Assembly (NCBI GenBank): GCA_018881555.1
Contig: JACAXG010000123.1
Location: forward strand, 465,354 to 529,353
Length of the DNA stretch: 64,000 nt
Reading direction: 5' to 3'
Origin: Amblyornis subalaris
Lineage: Eukaryota; Chordata; Aves; Passeriformes; Ptilonorhynchidae
Positions 63,868 to 64,000 of this stretch are shown in pieces. Numbering within the stretch: position 1 is the first letter of the stretch; every line of letters starts with the position of its first letter. The position numbers were made by a program, and so were the translations under genes. Below the pieces are notes generated by a model. That model worked only from the letters and a program-made list of their open reading frames with translations. It had not been told where the DNA came from and made no database searches.

Positions 63868-64000
63868 TGTCCTGGTTTGAGACAAATTAGGAGGAAGAAT
63901 AGAGGAGTCTCCTCTGCAAATGATAGGGTTCGAAAACTCTCCCCCCCCACCTAGGAATTTCTCACAGGAAAGTGAAAACAAAACCTGTTTATTTACCAAA
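63868..64000 (+). mobile_element. Avian endogenous-retrovirus LTR, 5' edge only
   Basis: The sequence starts with the retroviral-type TG dinucleotide in 'tgtcctggtttgagacaaa'. It continues with a purine-rich block ('ggaggaagaatagaggag'), 'ctccccccccacctaggaat' and 'aaaacctgtttatttacc', an order typical of abundant songbird LTRs. The element runs out of the window, so its 3' end, target duplication and any internal region cannot be seen. A solitary LTR is the commonest state. No viral protein is visible here. Confidence 0.6.

Noticed and set aside
1..64000. CRISPR arrays, bacterial operons, phage or plasmid genes
   Set aside because: There are no regularly spaced direct repeats or dense long frames; the sequence is vertebrate nuclear in character.

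Overview
This window looks like ordinary vertebrate nuclear DNA, almost certainly from a bird. It is AT-rich and has no bacterial-style gene density. The recognisable interspersed repeats are mostly CR1 LINE 3' ends, the dominant bird retroposon; about seven are clear, in both orientations. The last 133 bases look like the start of an avian endogenous-retrovirus LTR of the 'TGTCCTGGTTTGAG' type common in songbird genomes, which hints at a passerine or related neoavian. Isolated single N calls about every 1-3 kb point to a draft assembly.

Layout: 1-31.2 kb is gene-poor sequence with CR1 fragments at 1-135, 3187-3345, 7565-7680, 9932-10185 and 24121-24680. The one strong gene-related landmark is a CpG island at about 32,040-32,860. 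It is GC-rich and CpG-dense, has a CCAAT box, two YY1-type motifs, a G-quadruplex motif and several possible splice donors, and it stands out sharply from the AT-rich flanks. It is very probably a promoter with a first exon, but I cannot name the gene, and the direction of transcription is only weakly suggested as +. From 32.9 to 64 kb the sequence is again non-coding in character (intron or intergenic), with CR1 at 54303-54376 and 61830-62240 and the LTR edge at 63868.

No complete protein-coding gene, known non-coding RNA, CRISPR array or operon could be recognised. Nearly all open frames are short chance frames or lie in CR1 copies. A few are bounded by plausible splice sites (31267-31507 +, 43603-43755 +, 59083-59293 +, 5369-5482 -). 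They are listed as low-confidence exon candidates, because none matched a family I know. The most reasonable reading is a promoter and long first intron of a vertebrate gene, or a promoter in a gene-poor interval. I did not find convincing evidence of a new biological system.
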